The position numbers and the translations under genes were made by a program. The notes beneath the pieces are model-generated. The model had not been told where the DNA came from, ran no database searches, and worked only from the letters and a program-made list of their open reading frames with translations. Shown here piece by piece: positions 46,501-56,600 of a DNA stretch of 64,000 nt. Each line of letters begins with the position of its first letter. Within the stretch, counting starts at the first letter, position 1. Source of the DNA: Elysia crispata (taxonomy: Eukaryota; Mollusca; Gastropoda; Plakobranchidae); NCBI GenBank assembly GCA_033675545.1, contig JAWDGP010005686.1:414001-478000 (forward strand), read 5' to 3'.

Positions 46501-49500
46501 GTCCTCTCTTTCTATTTTAAATGAGCTAAAATTTGAATATATCTTCAGAGGAAACTGATAATTTCATGCACTTTTCGCCATGATAAGATTAGGAAAATTC
46601 TTGTTTTTAAACTATCAAGACCTTCATATCCTCTATAATGACATGCAACTCATTTATACCTTGTACCAGACAAAAAACAGGAGATGGATAAATACATGAT
46701 ATAAATGGTCACTCGTGGTATGATGGATTTTTTTGCTCCACCATCAGCACACTTTAAAACCTGTTACATCAGAGCTAACAAATGTTTTGAAATTGATGTC
46801 TGTTACCATTTAAAGTGGACACTTCCCGAAAAAATATCTCCCCTCAACCTTAGTTATCCAAGTGTTTGTTTGCGAGGAGGACCCCTTCAAGTTGTCCCAA
46901 GAGTTGACCCAAAACCTGTGCTGACTGCCTTCTTGCAAGATATCCACTCTAAAATAGTCTCTGTGTGTGGCATGACCCTTAGATTCCAGCCCCGCCTGTG
47001 TTATGCTACTCCAAATTTGAACAGCTCTGCTCAGGTTGATATGCATTTAAACAATAGTCTATAATGATGTGGACATACATATAAAGTGGTTGTCTTCCTG
47101 AATTTTGATTTTTTTTCTCATTTATGTTAAAGTTTGAATGTCAAACATTCAGTGAAAACATTCAGACCCCCTAGATATAAAAATTGTAATTATTTAACAA
47201 TAAAAATAAGAATTTATTTTACCCCTTAGTGATGCAAACTAACCTTACAGTTTTGATTTTAATAAAGCAGTGTTATGGCTTCAGGAGGGATGTTTGAAGG
47301 GTATAAATTCCACTGATAACTTAACAATGAAAATGCTCTTCTCAGCAGATTACTGAATTACTCGTAATTACAATATTTGTTGGTATTTTTTAGATATCTA
47401 GTCTATGCACAGCTGTTAAAATAGACCAAAAAGCAGCAACTTGGTTTGCTCCACAGACATCCGTAGCTAGTGGGCGTAGTGGGTGGATCGGCGATCAATC
47501 ACCTGTCGGTTAGAATACAACCGCTTGTTCCAATGCATGACGGTGCACAACTGTTAAATTCGATAGTGGAAATTTTTACTTATTTTTGCAACGCAATAAC
47601 TCTGACCACATTAACACCAAATATATCAAACATATATTCATTTTAAAGCAGAAATATTCACAAGTACAAAGCTATATTTTTTATCTCTCAATTATAATGC
47701 GTTTACATGGCCCAGGTGAATCTTCATACTTCTGGTGAAAGAAATGAAAGAAGTCATTATTTTCTTAACACCATAGATTAATAGAAATATTTCAAAAGTG
47801 AAACAGTTTTATCGCTTAAAAATAATTTCCCAATATTCAAAAGATTGCTGTAAAAAATTTGTGACAGTTTCAAGTGCAAAGAGTTTTTCTTTGATTTTAT
47901 ATGATTTTTTAAAATAATTCCACACTCTGTTCACAGCTTTTAAAACAGACCAAAAAGCAGCAGCTTAGTTTGCTTCCAGGCCCTACCTCATACGCCCGCA
48001 GTTAGTAGGCGGATCGGTGATTAATCACCTGTCAGGCAGGCTACAACCGTGTGTGCCCATGCATGACGGTGCACTGCTGTTAAATCTAATATTTGGAGTT
48101 TTTACTTGATTTTGCATCGCAATAAATCTGGCCTCATTAACACCATGTATATCAAAGATATAATCATTTTAAAGCTGAAATTGTCCTGAGTACAACGCTA
48201 CATTTTTTATCTCTCAATTATAATGTGTTTACATGGTACAGGTGAATCTTCATACTCCTATTTAAAGAACTGAAAAAAGTCATGATTTTCGTAACACCTC
48301 AGTTTAATAGGAATATTTCAAAAGTGAAACAATTTTATCGCTTAAAAATTGTTTCCCGATATTTGAAAGATTAATATAAAGAACTTGTGAAAGTTTCAAG
48401 TGCGAAGAATTTTCTGTGATTTTATATGATTTTTTAAAATAATTCCACACACTCGGGTCTGCACGAAGTACCTGCAAATAACACTCTGCATTAAAGATCT
48501 ACCTTATCAGCCTCGAAACCGAAACTGTTAAGCATGGAACAGCATTCAGAATCTGAAGGCTATCAAAAGCTCCATGAGGTCTGCAGACCTTATGGTGATA
48601 GATCGTTAAGTAGCAAATAGAGTAAACAATCAAAAGTTTCTCTGTGCCGACTTTATCAACGGCTCATTACTGACTTTTGGTGTTCACAATCATTTGTGGT
48701 AACAAAAAAAAAAAAAGATCTTTACAATATGCTTATAATATTCTCACGTAATTAATCTCAAAGCACTTTGGCGTCAGAGGTTTGAAGAAAGTTATAAAAG
48801 CTTGAAAATGTTACAGAGAGACAGAGCTCTTAGCATACGCCCCGCGAGTTGAAGAAAGTAATGCAAAGTAAACGCATGACTTGTAAAGTAAGACAATGCA
48901 CAACCCTACATAAGTTTCATTTATTTCTTAGTGCTTGTTTATAACTTTGTTAATAGCTAAGATCAGGTCTCTCTCATATATATATTGACGCTTTACACCT
49001 TGAACTACGATGTTCTATCGCTGTTTAGATTTATTATTTTATATCCAAACGCCGTACCAACACTGTAAGAAGTGCACTATCATAACTCAAACCCGCAAAC
49101 TTGGAAACGGAGAACTCGTCGCTAATGTCCTTTTGGTGGGTGTTAAGTTCAACATATATATGAAATGCTGTGAAAATTTCATCCCCAAAAACTTTCACTT
49201 TTTAACAGTCCAGTAAAAAACGTCACCACTTAATGATTGTTCCAAATTCGTGTACTTGTTAATAAGCTAAATAATTCCATCAATTAAATGAAAATAAGGG
49301 GAAAAATATATCCTCCTATCGCTTAAATACAGATGTAACCAATTATATGATTTTTGCAGTTCTTCCTTTCATGTATAAGCTTAAATTCTCCATTGTTTTG
49401 GTGTGAAAATTAGATCTAAAAACTAAAGATGCCAGGAAAGGGGAATCCCTGTTCCGATGGGGTGGTTGACCTCATGACCCGATGGGGTTACAAGCTGCTT

Positions 49501-50602
49501 CACGGGTGCGGTAGGCAAACTAAAATGCCGCTCTTTAACAGCCGTGTGTTGACCTTGTGATGATAGATTATTAATTAGAGAGAGAAAACAGAGGAAACAG
49601 ATTTGAAAGTTTTATAAATAGGCAGACTTTATCAATGGCTTGGTACTAACTCTTGGTGTGCACATTTCCCATGACCAAAAAAAAAAAAAACCAAGAACAT
49701 TTTTACTACAATTATGTTATTAATATATTGATGTAAACAAACTTAAATCACTAAGGTACCACAAGTATGAAGGGACAGTTTTAAAAACCTTGAAAATATT
49801 AGAGAAAGACAGCTCTCTTAGCACACGTCCAGCCAATTGAAAGAGGTAAGGCAAGGTAAAGGTGTGACAATTCAAATATATGTGCAACTCTACATTAGTT
49901 TCATTTTATCCCTAGTGCGTGTTTATAATTATGTTAATATTTTAAATCAGGTTCTCTCTCATATACATTGACGCTCTACAGCTTGAACTGCAATGTTCTA
50001 TCATTGTTTACATCTATCATTTTATATCAACAAACTATCATAACTCAAAACCACACAACTTGAAAACAATGAACTCTTCGCTAATGTCCTCGGTGAGTGT
50101 TAAGTTCAACATATATGAAATCCTGTAAAGAATTCACCTTCCAAAACTGTTTTACTTTTTGAAAAATTTTCTGTAAAACATGACACCACCTGTCACAATT
50201 TCAGTTTCATGTACTTGTTAAATTTTTCAATAACTCTAATTAAATGAAAAGAAGGGGAAATAGGTTTGTATCGTTTAAATATAGATTTAACAAATTCGGC
50301 CTATATGATTTTTGTACATCTTCCTTCAATGTATGAGCTTAAATTCACCATTGTGAAAATAAGGTTTAATAACTAGAGATGCGAGGAAAGGGGAATCCCT
50401 GTTCCGTGGGGTGGTTGACCTCTTGACCTGATCAGGCTGCTTCACGGGTGCGGCAGGCAAAGTAAAATGATGCTCTTTAACAGCAGTGTAAGACAGTGAA
50501 ATAAAAATCTAGACCAAACTTCAGTCATATGGAACGCAAATTTCAATGCTTGATCAAATGTCACTAGATTTATCCGGTTTTTTTTTGCTCTTTCACAAAA
50601 AT

Positions 50603-50636
<34 letters not shown>

Positions 50637-53600
50637 GGCCTGCATGTCCCCATTAAAATAAAAACTTTTTTTCTCAACCATTTTTAATAAAAATTCCTGT
50701 TTCTGATTGCTTTTTTTAAGGAGTAAATTTTAGAGTTTCTCTGAGAGTTTGTCTAAGTTTGCATGTGGAGATTCAAGGCAACAAAATAAAATTTGGTTGG
50801 AAACTTCTAATTTAAAAAAAATGTTTTTGGTGCAATGATGTCTTTTTTTCTGTTTAATTTCTAATATCATTGATACTATATAGCCTACACCAGATGATGC
50901 ATATTCTTTAACTTTATTGTTGCTGCTCCTGTAGTTAGTTTTGGTGGTCATCTTTAAATTTTTTCATTAGTATTAACTGCCAAATATTTTTATTATTTAA
51001 CTTTATTTAAAACGGAGAAGTAGCATAGCAAAATATTATGAACTTTTTCTTTGTTAAAAAAAAGTTGCAGCTACCATATTTGTTGAAATTTTTAAAAAAA
51101 TCCTATTAGACACTTTAACAGTTTTTGATCCATTTTTACTTCTCAAAATCTCAATTTCAGCCCCTACAGAGGGTGAATCTCTCATCCAAGCCAATGAACA
51201 AACCTAGTGGTCCAACAAGAAATGGCATGAGCACGGCAAATTTGTTCAAGTTGAAGAGTATCAGCAGAGCTCCTCTCAGTGAAAGACTTCAAGGTTCAGA
51301 AAAATTTATCAAGCGTGAGGAGAATGACAGAATGGCTGCTCTCTCAAACACAGCAAAAAATGCACCAGATGTCATTTCTACTAATCAAGACAATGAAATT
51401 CACCATGATCAGTCATGCAAATGGATAACCATGGACACCTCACAGTCATGTCATCTAACCATTCCAGGAAAAAAAGATCCTGAACTTTCAAGACTTGAAA
51501 ATAAAGAAAAAACACACAAAACTGTACTGGAAGGGAAAGACTACTCTCTGCAACATGATGTCTCATTGCGCCTGTCACAAAACAACTCTCTGATCCAAAC
51601 TCAACCCAAGAATGAAAACATGCGAGTCATCATATCTAAGAAATTTGTTCCTTTGTTCAGACCTAAAATAAAATCTAAATTTCAAAAAGAGGAAGGCACT
51701 TGTTTTGTTCGAAGCAAAAGTCATCAAATCCTGCCTGATTCAGACTGTGGTCCATTGGTTCCCAGATTCAAACCTCAGAATCCCCAGAAATTGTCCAGCC
51801 TTCCTTGTGAGAGCACTTTGAGCAAAACTGGCCACACAAAAAAAATACAACCTATCAGAAAATTTCTGAGATTAAGTGAAAGGAGTGCCATTGGTGAAGG
51901 AAAAAATGCTCCATCTAATGTTTTCCAGCATCAAAAGCTCTTCACATGTAATGATGTTAAAGATTGTAATCAGCTTTATAGTTTAGATGAAATTGGAAGT
52001 GCTCAAAAGAAAATATTTACACCAACAGCACCTATATTTTCTAAAGCATGTGACATAAAAACCAAAAGCTGCGTATTTACAAGTAGTGGACAAATTTCTC
52101 GAGCACCTATGTTTAAAGTGGCGACTCCTGCACCACAAGTTCAACACAGTCCAAAAAAATGTTCCTCTGACTCAAAAAGGGAAGCAACAAGCAAAAGTAT
52201 CACAGGTTTTGTGAACATGACTAAAACCAATTCTGCAATTCTAAATAGCTCTACACCATTCTCTATATCAACAGCTGGTTGGATGACTCAAATCTCTGAG
52301 GAAAATGAATTCGAATGTTTGTTAAGCGCTCCAATTTCAAGGGATATCAAACGTAAAAAAGATTCTGAGGTGAAATATAATCATAGCAGTTGAAGCCATC
52401 TATCGCTGGTTTTTTGTTTTTGTTTTTTTTTTTAATTTAAACATGAGTTTTCTCTTGAAGACATTGCAATACTTGAATATACTTTTCAAAAAGTAAAGTT
52501 GAGATTGATATTGATTTTTACTTGAGAAATAACTTGCAATATAATTTTAATATGGCATGCATAGTTTTTTTCCTTCATAACTTAAAATCTTACAAACACG
52601 TCATATAATTTAACTCTTGATGAACAAAAAATCTATTCAAACCAAACAGGGAAACAGTGCGATTTTTTCCTAACTTATTGTATCAAAATTTTTTAAACTT
52701 TTTGTTAACAATATTTTTCGATTAACTTTAAGTCCTATTTCCTTATGATGTTTGTTTGTTTTTTGCTTTTTTTTTTTACTTAAAGCTATTGAAAATAATA
52801 TGCTTATCAATTTTTTCCTAGTCTGAGACTGTTTTGAAGAAACCAAGATCAAAGCCACAGTTACAAAATGTTGATGTAGAGGCTCTTGCTTGCGCCAACC
52901 AGGTATGCTTGGAGATAAAATTAAAATTAGAAACACATTGAAGAAATTACTTTTGCTTTATTTCATTTATCTTTTTGTCCTTGATTATTTTTTTTCCATT
53001 TGGAAATTTTTTACTTGGGTTTGATCCTTTGCATGTTGAAATGTCAACTCATGTACAAAATGTGCCCTAGCGCAATTCTGAGTCTTTCATATTATCTTGT
53101 TAAAGCAAAACCAGAAAATGATGCCTAATTTTCAGTTCGAATTAGCGCTGAGTGAGGCTGTTGTAGAAAAGATATGAGCAATTCTCAAAAGGTCAATAGC
53201 AGTCTAGTAGAATCATTTCATGCAAGGTTTTTTCCGCTTTCAAAAAGATTTTCTAATAAAAATGACATTGTATTCTTCCAAGCACATGTTGAGGAGATAG
53301 CAGGTATAGTTTGGTATACATTTAAAACTACATAATTTAATTCTGTTCAGTTTTTTATTGAATCAGTTACCATTTCGTCATTAATAAACGTCACATAAAA
53401 AACTGGCGTTTTTTGAGAGGTTGTTTTAACAAAGTTGCCAACTATGTTCGTGAAACAAATTTTTTTTTTCATTTTTTTTTGTTATACAGTAGCTTTTACT
53501 TGAAAAAAAAGGAACTAACAGAGAGCATGATTCCTTTTAAATTTAATCTTTAATATTTCTGGATGTTACGCTCTATGTCATTTAGAGACCTATTTTAAGC

Positions 53601-56600
53601 AGAGCAGATCAGCTGTTATAAAAGCCTGGCTAGCTTGCTACATGCTTGTACAGAGAAGAGTGCTAAAACTAGAATTCACTTCCCTACAACAGGGTGAATG
53701 CAAACTCTTAAATCTGATTGGACCTCTGGAAACAAAGTAGGTAGTTTCATGCCATACTATAACACCCAGAATATACTTCGTTCTTTGTTTACTTTCACTT
53801 TATGGACTAAACCATTGTTGTCAAGTTCACTGGAAATGACCTCTTTCTTCACGTAAAACCTTACTCTACACTAGTCTTAATAGTCAAAGGGGCCATTCAT
53901 TTCCATTTCTGTCATTGCTGTTGTAGAATAATATCCAGAAAAAAGAAGGTCCTGACCATAACGTCCAGAAGCATTTAAGGCCCCATATAAATCTGAACAC
54001 CCGTTTTGGACACTTTTGTTTGAAGTACTTGTTTCAAAAGGATTAATCATTTTATTTTTGAAATAAATCTAAGCATGTTGGAAACAAATACTAAAGACTG
54101 GGCATTAACATGGTTCTTCTAATGTTATGATGACACAAATAGGTCAATTACTACTGTTTTTAATGGGCTTTTAAACTCTAATTTGAACTATTTCTTAATT
54201 CTAGGATGGGAAAAGTTTTTAACTTAGTTTCAGATTGATTATTATTTACAACAATGTGTGAACTGATATAAATCTAAGTTCTTCGCAATCTTCCTGATGT
54301 TACGATGACAAACACCTAAGTCACTGTAACATCTGGAAGAACAAAAAAATGTTTGCAGATTGATTTGTTGGATCTTTTTCAACATTGCAGACACTCTAGA
54401 TTCTAGCTCTTGATGAGGAACAAAAAATTGAGGCAGTTTACATTGAAGTCTAAATCTATTTAAAAGCTCCCAACACAAAATTCTGAAACAAGTTCTTCCC
54501 GAAGTTACAATGACATCCATTATGTCACTGTAACATTGGGAAGAACAAAATGTGTACTTATTTGTGCACTCCTTATCAACACTGTAGATCCATGATTCTA
54601 GCTCTTGGTGAGGAATTGTAGCGATATCACTTTAAAACTCTTACAATCTTATCATGTTCCATATCCTCCATACTGAGACTGTAGTTTTTATTTTATTATT
54701 TTCCATGTTTTGTAAATTAGTTCGTTCTGTTATGATGTTGACAAAAAGAGAAAGCGAAAGTAAAAGAAATCTCTCATGCTTGTTTTGATTTTGGACTAGA
54801 AAGTTGAAAATAAAAAAGCTCTTACAACTCAACAACAAACTCCAAGATTGATTTATTGTAAGGACGCTTTAGAATCAAAATGCAGCCCCAACTTACATAG
54901 AACTTTAAATAATTTTGAAAGCTCCAAACACAAAACTCTGGAACAAGTTCTTCCTGATGTTACAATGACAAAAATTGAAATCCATTTCTACAATTAACTG
55001 AGTCTTGCGATTCAATTATCATATTTTAATCACTGATTACATCTATTTTCTCCCTCAAAGTAATAATGGTATAGTTTGTTTGCTTATAAGGTGGCTAATC
55101 TTCAATCGTTTTATGTCATCAGCAATGTTGGGAAGATCAATCTGGATTGATGAAAACCAGTATTTAAGACTAATTCTGTGTCCATCTTCAATACCAAGTT
55201 AGGTAATTGATTGGTGCATGCCTTGAAGTTTGATAAAAATCTGCAACAATTTGTGAACTAACAAGTTCTTCACAATCTTCCAGATGTTACAATGACAGAA
55301 ATTTGTGTGACGGTAACATCAAGAAAGACAAAATGCTAAGTGATTAATTTTTAGAACCCTCATCAAGACATTATACGTCCTGGACTGTAACTCTTGGCTA
55401 GAAATCAAATGCGGTCATCTAAAAATTATCTGTAAATAATTTTAAAAGCTGCGAACAAAAAAATTCTGGGCTAAGTTTTTCTGGATGTTACAATGACCCA
55501 AATTGAATCCATTTACTACCATAAAATATGAGTCTTTCTTTTCAACTATCATATTTTAATGAATAATAACATCTATTTTTATCACTCTAGGTATTAAGGG
55601 TATGAATTTTTTGCTTCAAAGTTAGCTAAATATGAGTCTTTTTGTGTCATCAGTAACGTCCAGAGATCATTTTATTGTGACGAAAACCAAGCATTGCACA
55701 AAAATATTGAAAAAAAAGTAGCCCCAAATCTTTTTTTTTTAAAATGAATTTACACCTTTCTTTATGATACTGAACAGTTTTGAGACAATAAATTTCAGGT
55801 CAAATGTAACGCTTTAGGGTTTACCTTCTAAGAATTTCTCATACTTAGTTTTCCTAATTATGTGTGATCCTAGAGCAAGATGAGACGTTCAGGAACGGTC
55901 TCATTGCTCAAAAAAAGGTCTTCTTAACTTATTTTACACTACCTACACAGTATTCTTTGCAAAAATGATCTTGCTAATTTAGACTTTCTGAGACTCGTAA
56001 TTTCCTTAAAATTTTATCAGGCTTTGATAAGCATCAATAGAAGATAATACAATAATATAGTCTATAGAACAAATACAGAAATATTAAAGGAATATTGTAT
56101 GAAGTGGATGGCAAACAATTTTTAGGAATATCTTCCTTGATGTTTTATTCAGCTTTGTAAGCAGTCATGACAGGAGGGGACACAATAAACACATGTGAAG
56201 TAATATATACAATTCTAGATAGTAAAATTGTCTCTTGTTAAAGAAAAACGTGTATTTTGTAGTGTCCTGTTCTTTATTTCTGACTCTTCACTAATGTTTT
56301 CCTATAGACATGTTTGGGCTTATTTCACAGGGTCTTTAGATTGTATATGGATTTGATTCATTTTTTTTTATATGGCAACCTTTCACATCACTTATGATAC
56401 TAAAAATAATGGACACATTGTACACACTGGAAGTTCTCTATAACTAATGACTGCTCCATAATGAATTGATTTTGTTTTCTTATTTTAGCTGAATTTAAAA
56501 TGGTGCAATGTGAAATGGTTTATTTCTTTGACAAATTTAAATGAAGTCATACAAAAACAAATTGACATGCTTGTCATTTTCATCTGGAGTTACTACATTC

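Larger units (their letters stand above)
47035..51160 (+). other. C18orf63 homologue intron 11
   Basis: 4.1 kb, most of it two families of tandem repeats (47.4-48.46 and about 48.59-50.49 kb), then a TA tract. No coding gene was seen inside. Confidence 0.75.

Noticed and set aside
46705..46853. Upstream extension of C18orf63 exon 11 from an ATG at 46705
   Set aside because: The frame is open, but family similarity starts exactly after the acceptor at 46853, so the upstream part is intron.
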